64,000 nt of DNA. Source: Erythroxylum novogranatense (Eukaryota > Streptophyta > Magnoliopsida > Malpighiales > Erythroxylaceae). The stretch is taken from contig CM057233.1 of NCBI GenBank assembly GCA_029891385.1, positions 10,791,460 to 10,855,459 of the forward strand, in the 5' to 3' direction. The translations under genes were made by a program, and so were the position numbers. How positions within the stretch are numbered: position 1 is the stretch's first letter; each line of letters starts with the position of its first letter. The notes beneath the pieces were generated by a model that was given only the letters and a program-made list of their open reading frames with translations, was not told the origin of the DNA and did no database searches. Of the stretch, positions 25,263 through 38,117 are shown in pieces.

Positions 25263-25907
25263 TTAACATCACCATGTTGAGGTTCCATCTGATTTCCTTG
25301 AACCGTTCTTCACTCAATGGTTTAGTGAAGATATCCGCCCATTGAAACTCTGTCTCAATAAATTGTAGACTCACAACCTTTCTCTGAATGTAGTCTCTCA
25401 AGAAATGATGTATGACTTCGATATGCTTCACTCTCGAATGCTGTTTAGGGTTCTTTGATAAGTTGATGGCACTAGTGTTGTCGCAGAAAATTGGGATCTC
25501 CTCTTCTTGAACTGAATAATCTTCTAATTGGTATTTAATCCACAATGTTTGTGAATAACAGCTTGCGGCAGACATGTACTTGACTTCGACAGTTGATAGA
25601 GTGATTGAGCTTTATCTCTTGCTTGACCAGGAAACTAGGATTGAGCCAAGAAAGTGTCAGCCTCCACTCATACTCTTCCTTTCAACTATATCTCCTGCAT
25701 AATCCACATCGCAATATCCGATCAACCTGAAATCTTTACCTTTTTCAAACATTAAGCAAAGATCAGTAGTACCTGCGAGATATCTCATAATTCTTTTAAC
25801 AGCTATGTAATGAGACTCTCTAGGATCGGCCTGAAACCTTGCACACAAACATACACTGAACAATATGTCAGGTCTGCTTACTGTAAGATAAAGCAAAGAA
25901 CCGATCT
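25228..25907 (-). pseudogene. SIRE RT C-terminus and RNase H
   Basis: After the insertion the frame gives IGSLLYLTVSRPDILFSVCL, then KRIMRYLAGTTDLCLMFEKG, and RNase H (GYCDVDYAGD with the first Asp). A stop and shift lie at about 25600-25656. The remainder (MSAASCYSQTLWIKYQLEDY, PIFCDNTSAINLSKNP, HSRVKHIEVIHHFLRDYIQR) contains the later RNase H motifs. It ends in the usual LSEERFKEIRWNL pol C-terminus. Confidence 0.85.
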
Positions 25908-27479
25908 TGTAATATCCCACCCCTGACAGGAAGGGTAAAATAGTAAATTGTCATAGGATGAGATTGATAGGGATTAATTAGTAGTGTTCACTAGAAGTGG
26001 TACGTAGTAAAATTTGTGCACATGCAAATCACTATACATGCATACATGACATTCCCGGTAGATGGGCCTAATGCAATTTTATTGTGATTAACGTAGTTAT
26101 TGTGTTTGAAAAATGGATTTGAAGTGCTCTAGATGTGTTTCACATTTTTAGGAATTTGTGGGAATTTTTCTAATGGAAAAAGTGAGATTAGGGCCGGGAA
26201 TATCATGAACATGCATTATACACCTACATGTGCCTTATTACATAGTAATGATTGGACCATTAGTGATCATTCTCTTCTCTGATTCTTATAGAGACCCAAC
26301 TGGAGCGTCGATCGACCGACGTAGTAGAGACTTCCTGGCATTAGCTCGGAAGTGATAGGTGAGTAACCTAGATGGGTTTCTCAATTATTACTTGTCTAAT
26401 ATGGGGATAATGGTGGGATCAAGAATGTGTTAACGTGACTTGTGTGCCATACTGTATTATGGACTGTTATTATGGACTGTTAATTGAGCATTCTGGATTG
26501 TTGAATTAACCTGTTTGCCATTACTGGATTTACTGTGATTGATTGTAAAATGATGGACTGTGATTTGTGAATTATATACTGTTAAGTACTGATAAGTGAC
26601 TGATCAATTGGGCATGTGCATTCATACACAGATGCATAAACTCATAAAGGAAAATTATGAACCGAGTCGCCACTGATACTGAAACGAGCCTAGAGCTCGA
26701 AATACTGAAACGAGCCTAGAGCTCAAAGGGAGATAGTTCTACCCAGACGCGTCTCATCGATCATTGAATCATCGCTTACGCTCGGTCACAACATTGTAAT
26801 AAAACTGAAAAGAGTCACATGTGCATAGCATCATTCTTGGATGAATACTTGAAATGGTTTTTCTTGTATGTGGTACATCTCAGAAATTGTTGTGTCTATG
26901 ATTGTATGATTTTTTGTAATCGTATATTAATATTCTTGGATTGTAGACCATAGTATTCTGCAATCGCTTTATAAGCGTGAATTGATTATGTGATGCATGA
27001 ATTGGGAGAACCATCGATGATGGTTCCTCATTGAGTTCGCAAACTCATCCAAAATTGCAATCTATTTTCAGGACTTGAAGGTACCCGTTTGACACGGAGT
27101 ATGTCTACTATAGGCAAGTGAAGGATAGAGGTCGGGATCGATTCGGTATCGCATTAGTTTCTTATCGAATTGTATTTCGTAATCATTGTGCAATAATGCT
27201 TTGTATTTATAATGAGCCCATTGTGGTTTTATTGTTTTACACAGTGACTGATTGTAAATTATTATTGGATGAATGCAATAACTAAAAATGATTAATTGTG
27301 AACATGGGCTCAAGTTTCTTACTGTTTATGCCGCGTTAATGAATGGTTCAAAAAAAAAGAGAGGAGAAAATGTTATAATGAGTTTTAATCGACTGATGTA
27401 GTACGCCACCCTCGCGGGGCACGGACTCGGATATCACCAACGATATCGGGTTCGGGTCACTCGAGAGTGGGGTGTTACA
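25908..27479 (+). repeat. Solo LTR (1.57 kb) of the LARD family in the SIRE RT
   Basis: Begins TGTAATATCCCACCCC, ends GGGGTGTTACA, flanked by GATCT (25903-25907) and GATCA (27480-27484). Its ends and middle match the 4.0-kb LARD LTRs at 30606 and 38118, but about 2.4 kb of those LTRs is absent here, with the join near 26185. It carries the conserved dyads at 27009-27025 and 27032-27047, and a candidate intron. Confidence 0.88.
26359..27071 (+). other. Candidate intron in solo LTR 25908-27479
   Basis: Donor TAG|GTGAGT at 26359 and acceptor CTATTTTCAG|GA ending at 27071 enclose 713 nt. Inside are two copies of GAGCCTAGAGCTC (26694-26735), GGTCACAAC near 26784, and both dyads. Confidence 0.4.
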
Positions 27480-27872
27480 GATCATCCCTCTATACAAGGT
27501 TTGATCTACCTTCTTACCAACTTCGTCTTTCGACAAAAGGTTTGAAGGATGCATCGGAGTTGTCATAGGCTTCACATTATTCATATCAAATTTAGACAAC
27601 AATTCTTTTACATATTTTTGTTGATGGATAAAGATCTTCTCTTCGGTTTGCTTAACTTGCAACCCAAGAAAGAACTTCAACTCACCCATCATACTCATCT
27701 CAAACTCATTTTTCATCATACTCTCAAAACTCATACATAAATTCTTTGAAGTAGCACCGAAAATAATATCATCAACATAAATTTGTATTAAAATAAACTC
27801 ATTCTCATAATTCTTTCTAAAGGGCGTCTTATCTACCTGACCTATACTAAAATCACTCTCTAAGAGAAAGGT
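27480..27872 (-). pseudogene. SIRE reverse transcriptase, catalytic part
   Basis: Resumes with FLLESDFSIGQVDKTPF and holds the catalytic box YVDDIIFG (YVDD at 27768-27779), then ELKFFLGLQVKQ and the KYVKELLSKFDM block up to DQTLYRGMI. There the second solo LTR (25908-27479) interrupts it. Catalytic Asp residues are present, but the gene is cut on both sides by insertions. Confidence 0.88.
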
Positions 27873-29045
27873 ATTTATGTAACATCCCGTCCCCAAATGA
27901 AGGGTGAGGAACCAAAATATTGTACAAGTGTGCTCAAGGAGAGAAAAAGGAAATGCATTGGTTTTGCTCATGCATCTTATTAGCATACATGCATTTACAA
28001 AATGATTACTAGCTCATAAAGTGGTACATGAATTCATTGACAGTTTCTAGGTATAAAAGATAGGAAATGTAAATTTCTAAAGTTTATGGGTAGAAGGTGT
28101 TGAAAGAGTGAAAGTAGTATGTTTGTGTTGATAAATAGACATTGTATGAGATTATTTATAGCTTTGCAAAAAGGAACGTGTATGTGCATAAATCTTCAAT
28201 GTTGAGTTATTTCTTGGGAAGAACATGTTGGATTTTTTAAATTTTGAGTTTTCAATGAATTAGATGAAGAGTATGTGGTATAGGGTGAAGGATTGAAGTT
28301 GATATGTTGATAAGCCATCCTAAGTGTAGGAATGGTGTTCAGGAACTTTAACGACAAAACTGTACTGATTTAGATAGAATTAGTCAAAGGGGTCTTATCA
28401 AATCTGTAGCTTGTGTTTCCAGCTTTCTAACGCCATAAAGTATGCAATTTTTCGATATCAGGGCAAGAAGTTATGATAATTTGAAGTTTGGATATTGCTT
28501 AGGTGATTGCTAACAGGGCAGAAACTTTGATTGAAAAATTGACTTAGCTAGAGGTTGAATGTAGCACCCCACTCCTGCGAGACCCGAACCCGACACCGAG
28601 GGTGATATCCGAGCCCGTGACCCGCGAGGGTGATATGCTAGAACAGTCAACTACACTTTAAATCTCGTTATGACATTTTTCCTTTTGAAAACGGTTGAGT
28701 GCGCAGAAAACAATAAACATTTTGGGCCCGTTTTATTACAACAATATTTTCAATCAAACACAATTTCTCTGTCATTGAAAGGCACTCAATAGTGCTCAAT
28801 CGTTCATAAACAGAAATGCATGACCCAACTGGGCCCAATGCCATTTCCGAACATTTCAATAATACAATACAATTACATAATGACTAATAGGGGCCCACTA
28901 AATAAAATCTCTAATATGCGGAACTCATGAAATACAAATTTACACTAAACAAAAGCGACACAAATCGACGTGAGCAGATCCCGACCCTTTACTCGCGCTA
29001 GCGGTAGTCATACTCCCGTTTGTCTAACGAGGTACTCTTCATTTC

Positions 29046-29804
29046 CTAAAAAATAATTGCAATGTTGGATGAGTTTGCGAACTCAGTGAGAAACCATCAT
29101 CGATGGTTCACTCAACTCATGCATTCACAAATCATATACACATAATCACACAATAGCATTTCCAGAAATATCACATGCAATTCATCTTTCACAATCAATC
29201 ACATACATATGCAATGCGTATGTGACACTTTCAATTTCTTGCGGTGTCGTGACCGAGCGCCTATCACTTATCATAAATCGGACGCGTCTAGGGAGTAGGA
29301 GAGCCCTCAGGGTATGCACTAACTCCCCTCGAGCACAAGGCTCAGTTCAGTAACAGTAATCGCATTTTAGGCAAGTAGGAGAGCCCTCTGGGTATACACT
29401 ACTGCTCGCTCACATTAGGGATAAGAGAGCCCTCTGGGTATGCACTAATCCCTCTCAGTGGCAGCTCCAGTCACAACCATCATTATCTGATCAGGGCATT
29501 ATGCATGAATGCACATGTCTCATTTTCCATTTCGATACCATTTTTCCTTTCTTCGGACCTTTGTTCCGGTATTTCATTCATATGCAATTTCCATTCATTT
29601 TCACTGAGGCATTTACAATTCAATTCGCTAATGCATTCATAAACATTTACTCACATTAGCACTTCAATATCACATTTTCACTATTTGAACACCCGTGGTC
29701 CAAATCAATCAAAACAATCACATATGTCCATCCTTAACTCCACATGGCATTAATACATATAAGATTAAACACATAAAATTTGAGGAACCAACTAGGTTAC
29801 TCAC
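29046..29804 (-). other. Candidate intron in solo LTR B
   Basis: On -, donor GCG|GTGAGT begins at 29804 and acceptor ATTATTTTTTAG|GA ends at 29046, 759 nt. Inside are three copies of GAGAGCCCTC(A/T)GGGTATGCACTA-type repeats (29299-29455), GTCGTGACC (29246-29254) paired with AGTCACAAC (29469-29477), and the dyads 29092-29108 and 29070-29085. Confidence 0.4.
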
Positions 29805-30296
29805 CGCACTTCCAAAACTCTGACTGGAAGTCCCAGCATATCCGTGGAATTGCTCCAGCGGTGCCTCTAAAATAATCAAACAATCGAATAATCTAAAAAT
29901 ACTAATTGTACAATTTCAATAATCAATTACGCACATGTATCAAATAGATTGCGTACTATACATGTTATGACATTTCCGATTCTATTCCCAAATTTCCCAA
30001 TTTGATCTCTTTCACTCATAATCATAACAATTCCAAAATACCATAATTCAATTAACTAGATTCCAACTCTATCAAGTCACACTCCAATAAAATCACAATC
30101 ACTATTCGTTTGCCACTCGATTCCGATAATCATCGAATTCAATTCCGAATTTCCATCATATCAATTCAAAATTCTTAGACTCTAAATTCCAATTAATCAC
30201 TAAGGACCAATTCATTTGCAATCAAAACCTCAACTCATTACTTGTAACAATCATCTCATAAACACTTAAATTTCATTTTCGGAAAATAAGGTCCCT

Positions 30297-30535
30297 CGCC
30301 GCGGCGCATGGTTGCTCGCCGCAGCGAGACCTCTTCCTTCGCCACGATGCACGCTTCATTTCTCCCTGCGGTGAATCCACGCCTGCTCGCCGTGACGTGC
30401 GTTGTTTGCTCGTCGCGACGTGCGGACAAAACCTGCTCACCGCGGAGCACATCCCCGTTCGTCGCGACGTGTAAAGCTGGGGTGGTTTTCATGGCGTGTT
30501 CATCACACATTGCGACGTGCGAACCCAGTTCCGCG
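30297..30535 (-). repeat. CpG-rich degenerate tandem repeat in solo LTR B
   Basis: About eight 25-35 bp units around CTCGCCGCGGCGCA / CTCGTCGCGACGTGC on +. It stands out by CpG content in an AT-rich window. Open frames on both strands here are by-products of the repeat. Confidence 0.75.
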
Positions 30536-30605
30536 CCCGAAACCCATAAATTCTCAGATTCTTAACCATTTAATTCAATCTAAAACACTCCCAAACAACT
30601 ATAAA

Positions 30606-33600
30606 TGTAACATCCCACCCCCCCTACTGGAAGGGTAAAATAGGAAATTTGGCATAGGAAGGGATTATGAGGGATTAATTAGTACTGTTCATGCATAATA
30701 GGGGTGATACATCCACAATTGTGCACATGAAATTCTTGTACATGCATACATGATATTCCGGTTTGCGTGCCTAAGACAATTTTATTGGGATTAACGTGGT
30801 TAATGGGTGTGAAAAATTATTCTGAGTGCGCCATAAATTGTTTTCTATTTTAAGAGATTTTTAGGAATTTTTCTGGATTTTTCCGGAGAAAATTCCCGGA
30901 CCGGAAAAAAAATCACCAATTGACGAACCGGTTGAATTTCTACTGCTATTTGATCTTAAAACTCTTGCACATTTTGGAGGGACCCAAAAGTGGACCCTTA
31001 AAGCTTGTAGGAACCGAAATTGGATTGAAATGGCTTGGTATTTGTTTTCTTATTTTCAAAATTTTGATTGGTCCTTTGACTTTTCTCATTCCTTCCTACA
31101 TTGCCAAGTGTCCTCTTAATTTAGTGTTTGGAAATGGCTTGGACTTGGTCTTCTCTTCTCATTCTCGATGCTTCTAAATGGTTAAAAGGGGAAAGAATGA
31201 ACAAATGGGTTAAATGAAGAAATTAAGCTTATTATTTAATGAAATGTTTGACTTTTCTTTAAAACTATCAACCTATCACAATTGGCCACCAAAAGCTTCA
31301 TTTAATGCTCCTTATCCTTCATTCTCGTATTTGTCTTAGGGAATGATTAAAGAGGAGGAAAATCATCACTTGTTTATGTTATTCATTCATCCACGAAATC
31401 TCCTTTAACTATCTCTCCTCCATCGATTTTCCTTCCTCCCATCTTAAGTACTTTCCTTTCTTACAAGCTTGTAAACTTGCATCTTGCTACCTTCTTATCT
31501 TGATGATCACCATGCTTAGGATGGAAAAAGTAAAGAAGTAAAGTAATTGGAGAAGTTAAGAGTTGGAGTTGGAAGCTAAGTAGGTAAGTGATTAAGTTAA
31601 GCTTTAATGATGCTTTGATTATGTAGTTATTGAATCATGGTTTTAAGATGCATTTAATGGGAATTTTGGTGTTATTATTAAGCTTATGATGCATTAACTT
31701 CATGAAGATAGGGTAGGATTATTTGGGTATAAATATATGTTTGTGTGAGGAAAGTGATATGGTAGATAAAGATTGTGAATTTAAGGTTGTTAATGATGGT
31801 TATGATGTTAGATGAATGTAAATAAAATATGGAAGTTGTGTATGGGATTGCCGCCAAATATGCTCTAATATATAAGAAATTGTTGTGATGATTTTGTGGA
31901 TGAATTAGAGGTGAAAATGGATGCTTAGTGATGTGTTATTGGTGTTAGAAATGGTAGAAGTTAAGTTGTTGATGAAAGCTGGAAATTGTACTTTGAACAT
32001 GTTCTAATATTTTGCCATAACTAATTGTGTGGTTGAGAAAATGAGGTGAGGCTTGTTTTGACTTAAAATTTAGACATTTTCTACAATTGTTGTGAAGGAG
32101 CACTGCCCAATTGTGATTATAAGAGTGTTGAATCTTGCTTTGAAAGTGATGTATAGGTGCAGTATGAACAGTAACCGAGATTGATGATCTGAAACTTTGA
32201 TGATTTTCTAGATTTATGTAGAAGGAATTAGTGGAAATGGTCTAAATGAAAGTTGAAGCCTGTATTGTTAGCTTTCCAATGTCACTGATTTTGCAATTTT
32301 TCGATATGTACGTTGGGAGTTATGAACTGTTAACTATTGACTGATTTTGTGCATTGAGTTAAACCTAGTTAAAATGACAGATTTGATGCACATTCTGATT
32401 AGTAGCAATTTTAAGAATTTTGTGAATTGAATTGGCTTGAGTGGTCTACTGGAGAGTTGTAGAGGACACATTTATCTTGAAAATGGTATCTGGCATGTAA
32501 TTGTTGGAGATCAGATGTGGGAGTTATGGATTTTCAAAATCTGAACCTGCATTAGGATGTTAATTCCTGATCAGGTCAGAAACTTACATAACGGATTTGA
32601 AATTGTTAGAGGTTGAATTGGAATGTGGGTTCTTCATGAAACTTGAAGTTTGAGATTGTATCTTTCAGGGATATAAGGTAGTGATTTTTTGACTTGTGTA
32701 CAGGGAGTTATGTTTGATAGAAATTTACTGCTCAGATTGAGTGATTTCAGGGACAGCATCATTGATTGAATTATTTGACCAAGTTAACAATGGAATTGGA
32801 TTTTTAGTTGTTCATGAAAGTTAGAGATAACATTGTGACCTTGATGAGCATATTTATTGTGCAATTTTTGACTGAACAGAATGAGAGTTATTAAATTTGA
32901 AATGTACTGTTCTGTTTTAATGGGATTTGAGTAGGCTGTAGCTTTGAAGGGATATTTGACACCCTTAGGGGTGAAATTGATTTTTATGGTCTTCTTGAGA
33001 ATTGTAGAGCTTTTCATAAGTTTTCCAACAAGGTATAGTTTGCATTTTCAGAAATGTGTAGGAAGAGTTATGGGTGTTGGAAGTTTGGTTGGAAATCAGA
33101 AAATAAAGGGAAATAAGGGTTATATATAATAATATAAATTGTTGAGTTTTGGTTTACGTAAGTGAATAACTTTTCCGTCCGACGTCCGATTGACCTGATT
33201 CTTGAGGCATCGGATTCATTGAATATTTAATTTCATTTTCGAGAGATTCGGGATTTTAGGCGGAATTTGGCGTAGCCGGGTAAGCGAACGATGAATCATT
33301 ATTTTATTTAATTGGGGACCTATAGAGGTCCGAATTGCACTTTCATCGGCGCCAATAGGTTTCTAAATTTTGATGAATTTTATAATGGAAAAAAAAGGAT
33401 TAGGGCCGGAATTCATGAACATGCATATCTCATCAACATGAGCACAAATTTCATATTTAGTGACTCGTACTTTTTCTCGATTCATATAGAGGCCCAATTG
33501 GGCGTCGATTGACCGGCGTCACGAGACTTCCGGCATTAGCTCGGAAGTAATAGGTGAGTAACCTAGTTGGTTTCTCAAATTTCGGTTGTTTACATGCTCA

Positions 33601-34601
33601 GCGTGAATTACATGCAAAGATGAGCTGTATGATTTCGGCGTGTATAAGAGTGGAATATTGTATGTTTAATGATTTTCTTGTCTTGAATGACAACGTCTTG
33701 ATATCTTGGGCTTTATAGCCATATCGTGGATTTCTTGATACTTTGGGCTTTATAGCCAAACACCGCACATTCTTGAATCTTGCTTTGCATGCATAATTGC
33801 ATGATCGGATAATGGGCGTGCCTAAGTTGCTATTTTTCTTGATAAGAGCTTGAGCTCTCATCTTTGTCTTGACCGCCTCGAGCCCGAGGGGAAAATCACG
33901 CCGCCCCCACCGAGCCTCGATCGAGCACTTGGGCTGTCTTGAATAAGCGGAAAGAGTCACATATGCATTGCATTCGCACAAGTAAGCGATACGTGATAAG
34001 TCTTGCTCTCGTGATGGTATGTATTCTTGTGAATGGTTTATTATTCTTGGACATTGTTATTGACTGCTTACTGGTAATTGATTGTGACTGTACTATCTTT
34101 GCACGCCATGGGCGTAATGCATGATTGAGTGAACCATCGATGATGGTTTCTCACCGAGTTCGCAAAACTCACCCAAAATTTGCATCATTTTTTCAGTCTG
34201 AAGAATACCCGGTTGACACGGAGTATGTCTCTTGTAGGCAAGCAAAGGGTGCTGGTCGGGATCGATTAGGTATCGCATTAGTGTCTTAGTAAATTGTGTT
34301 CCATGATCATTGTATATCAAGGCTTTGTATTATTCTTGAGCCCATTGTGGTTTTAATATTTTCTTGCATTGGTGATTGTAAATTATTCTTTGGATGGTAA
34401 TAATAATGGCTGGTTTATATTGAACACAAGTTTTATTTACTTCTTGTGTTTGTCGCGCTAACGTTGAATTAATGGCTCCAAAAGAAAAAAAAATGTATAC
34501 TGAGATTTAAATCGACTGATGTAGTACGCCACTCTCGCGGGTCACGGACTCGGATATCACCAACGATATCGGGTTCGGGTCTTACGGGAGTGGGTGTTAC
34601 A
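30606..34601 (+). repeat. LARD 5' LTR (3996 bp)
   Basis: TGTAACATCCCACC to GGGTGTTACA. TATA-like ATATATAATAATAT lies at 33121-33135. A candidate intron is at 33554-34196, with dyads 34132-34148 and 34156-34170. About 2.4 kb (roughly 30880-33380) has no counterpart in the short solo LTR of the same family at 25908. Confidence 0.88.
33554..34196 (+). other. Candidate intron in the LARD 5' LTR
   Basis: Donor TAG|GTGAGT at 33554 and acceptor TTTTTTCAG|TC ending at 34196, 643 nt. Contains GGGCTTTATAGCC twice (33709-33721 and 33747-33759), GAGCTTGAGCTC (33847-33858) and both dyads. Confidence 0.4.
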
Positions 34602-34607
34602 TTTAGG

Positions 34608-34619
34608 TGGTATCAGAGC
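34608..34619 (+). promoter_or_regulatory. LARD primer binding site
   Basis: TGGTATCAGAGC, complementary to the 3' end of initiator tRNA-Met, 6 bp after the LTR. Confidence 0.9.
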
Positions 34620-37600
34620 CCAGTAGTACGTAATGTATCTGGGCACCGTTTGGAACATAGGTTGCATGCATTTGAGTCGCGTCGTTGCAGATCGTGGTAA
34701 CTGATCCCTAGTTAGAGTCGCACGAAGATAAATCCTATGGGTGCTTAAGTGTCAAGTGACTAAGTGAGAGAAGAGTGAGACTGGATTAGAGTGTAATCCC
34801 TAAAAGGGGATAATCAATTAGGAAAGGATAAAGGAAAAATGGATAAGAAGGTTGATATTGTCTTTGGGTTAGAAACCCTCATATGTGATAGCGCAGAATG
34901 ACCGTGTTGGCCTAGACTAATTAAAAATTTCGAATTAAATTGACAATATTATGGTGACGAGAAAAATGAAGATGTTGAGAACTTGAGAGGTCCATTAGAG
35001 ATATGGGAAGATCTAAGTGAAATTAAAAGCCGGAATGGTTAGGTAATTACGATTACATTGTATATGTCATAAAAGGAAATATTGGAATTGAGTAAAATGT
35101 AGATGGTCAATCGGGCATATTTTGATTCACTTGTATTCAAGTTAGAGATTAGTAGAGTTTATAGGCAGATGATAATAGCGAAATGGAAAGAAGCTCAATA
35201 AAATCTTTAACGGTTTATTGAGAGCTGAAAGAATGTAAAAGTGTATGAGATAGTGAAATGAATTAGAAATGGTTATGAACTAGACCGCATAAGTTTGAGA
35301 CTGAAATTGTTAGGTGATTATGGTGCTTGAGGTTGGAAATTAGTATGATAAAATCGTAAAGGAAAAAACAGATGATGATTTCTCTTGATGGTGTATCGGA
35401 AATCTTGAATTAGGTGTATATGGACACTGGCTGGTAAATGGATAGGTATATAGATAGAGATAAAATAGAGTGGTATCAACGATTTTGTCGGGTATTGGGA
35501 ATTTGTGAACACCGATCATAGGCTGTTTGAGGAAAATAGAAGATAAGTAGCGAGAAAGCAGAATGAAAAAAATAGAAATAATGATCATGGTGATAAGCCA
35601 AATTGATATGACCTTACAAGGTCAAGTAGCACGTAACGGATAGGGGAATGAGACATACAGTTTAATGATATGGTGAGAATGAAATAAAGATCTTGAAAAG
35701 AATGAAACCACAATAGCGGTATATGAAAAGAGTTATTGTATTTAAGTCGATTTACTGTTGGGGATATCTATTGGACAGTAATGTTGATTGTGACTAATGA
35801 AATGTATGTGATAGATATATGGAAATCATAGAGGAAACGGGCGGTAAATGTTTAGAGTGATTATAAGTGTGAAGTTCTTAAGAGGTTAAAGTAAGACAAA
35901 GGTGGAATGAGTGTACTGTATGAGAGGGCGAAAAGTGATTACGGTATAGATTCTTGAATAGGTGGTAAAGAAAGTGTTTAAGTGGTATCACAAAGAACCT
36001 TCGAAAGAAATGTTACGATATGTTCAATGATGGCATAAGAGTGTCTTGATTGAGATTATGCGAATAGTGAAGAAGGATTGAAACACAATTAAGAATAATC
36101 ATTGATTGAGGAGACTTTCGTGAGCCGTATAAAGATGGTATCAAGACGAGCGGTCAAATGGATAGAAGTAGGGACAAAATTAAAAGTGAAATTGGGACAT
36201 AGCTCATATTGTTGAGGTTATCGCATTGTATGTACGAAATGTAAAGAATTCAACATGAGTGAGATTTTAATTTGAGGTGATTCTATTGCAATGTGAAGTG
36301 AATCGATCTCCATATATGATGCAAAAGCAGTTGAGGAATCTAGATTTGAAACGAAGAATAAAAGAGTCCCGAGGCGAGAAGAGAGATACTAAAATAAAAT
36401 GGAAAATTTTGGAGGTTTAAATATAGATGACAAGGTATTAACATATGTTGATAGGAATGATATGAAAACAAATGAGAAGAAAATGAAAAAAGTGGCGAAT
36501 GGAGACAAGAGGGTCAAAAGGAAACCGACAATGAGGTGATGTAGTGACACCTTCATAAAGAAATTGCGAGATACACTCATTGTAGACTCAATAAAAGGGT
36601 AAAAGATGTATGGTAAAGTCAATAAGACCCTAATAGGAATTATGCGAGGTAAACAATGGTAATAAGCTGTGATTGGAGACAGAATGTGTTTAGAAGTGTT
36701 GAGCAGTGAAAAGTGAAAAGAACGATAGGACTAATTGGAAGAGTGGGTAGTGAGTATTGAGCTGCGACAATATGTTGAACAAGTATGAAATAAATTGAGT
36801 CGATTTGTGATAAATGGTATTAGTGCCATTCTCATTATTGAAAGCCTTGGAGTAGATTCCTATAAGGATACCTTTGTGTTAATTTGAGAAAAGAGACAAG
36901 TATAAATACGATAGTCTTTGAAATGAGCGAACAATTACGCCTACCAAATTCAAGTAATGAGCGGATCAATTCTGAGATATTGGGATTGTCAGTGATTGTC
37001 AAGCAGATTATGGGTAATTGTGAAGTGTTTATGGAAAATTGAAGTTGTAAATCTAGTGATAAGAATGGTTAAGAGTGCAGAAAGTAAAGTGATAAATCTT
37101 ATGATGAGTTTGAATATACGAATGGAATTGGAAAACTATAGTGAACAAAAGTCGAAGGAGAAGTAAGTGTACCCGATAAAAAGGTATTAGAACAAGAATG
37201 TGAACAGTCAAAGTTAGACATTCTAGTCAGCATATTTGAAAAGTGAAATTGAGTAATTGTAGGTATAGAATGAAGTGCTTCTTGGCTCAAGTGTTTATAG
37301 GTTGAATGTCCGATAGGAAAAAAGTTTGATTATGGTCGTGTTATAGAGTTTTGATTCCTTTGGAGGAATATCTTTGTTACCTTTGCATGATTGCCTCTTT
37401 GGGAGTTAAAGACCATAATGGATTTGAGACTAAAATGTGTGAGAAAAGGAAAGTTGACTAGGAAAACTGCATGGGTTAGCTAAAGTGGATCGGGATCGGA
37501 CAAATGAAGCGAGTAAAAGGTATATCCGAATAAAGTGTGTGGACACTATAGAATAGTGAATTGTCTTACGAGAATCAATTTAAATATAAAGTGAATGGCA

Positions 37601-38101
37601 TACAACAAATGACTACATTAGGTACATTATTCTTGAGTATAGTGAAGTGGAATTAAAAGTCACCGATTGGTACCAAAGGAATGTAAATCGTCCACAGCGT
37701 GATTAAGGGAGGTACCAAAGACATGGAGATGTCCTCGATAGAATACGAATTGGACTATATGGCTTTGTGGGAAAAAGGTATTAGAGGAATAAAATGTGAT
37801 AAGTGAATAGGTTGAAAATCTTGAATCGAGTCAAATATCGAAACCAAAGGTAGTGACAATTTAGAAATGGCAAGTGAGATAGCTAAGAAAATGAGATCGT
37901 CAACTAATAGTCTTGTCGAATCCGTCTACGGTACTAAGTGATAACGAGTTAGCCAAATTAGTAATGAACCACTTGACCGAGAGTGGTTCTTGTGATCACC
38001 CAAAAGTGAATCATTAAGTGGAAAAGTGTATGGGACATATAGGAACATATGATTACGGTTATACTGAACTGTTGATTGAGAATTTCGAGGACGAAATTTT
38101 T

Positions 38102-38117
38102 ATAAGGAGGGGGGAAT
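38102..38117 (+). promoter_or_regulatory. LARD polypurine tract
   Basis: ATAAGGAGGGGGGAAT directly before the 3' LTR. Nearly the same tract ends the Tekay-like element (TTAGGAGGGGAGAAT on -). Confidence 0.85.

Larger units (their letters stand above)
34602..38117 (+). other. LARD internal region, non-coding
   Basis: About 3.5 kb between PBS and polypurine tract. All frames on + are closed at short intervals; the open stretches on - (35318-37290) carry no known motif. The sequence is purine-rich on + with many GAAAGTGAAATG-like words, like an eroded coding strand, but no domain can be read. It probably keeps only packaging and priming signals. Confidence 0.7.

Noticed and set aside
27348..27986. 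212-codon frame on - as one protein
   Set aside because: The middle (27480-27872) is SIRE RT; both ends read into solo LTRs inserted on either side.
30256..30638. Arg/Ser/Cys-rich frames on both strands (also 52733-52978 and 60095-60486)
   Set aside because: They come from the CpG-rich tandem repeat inside LTRs and have no domain or conserved start.
35318..37290. Several frames of 60-80 codons on - in the LARD interior as hidden genes
   Set aside because: No known motif, overlapping frames, and they look like the antisense of a purine-rich strand.
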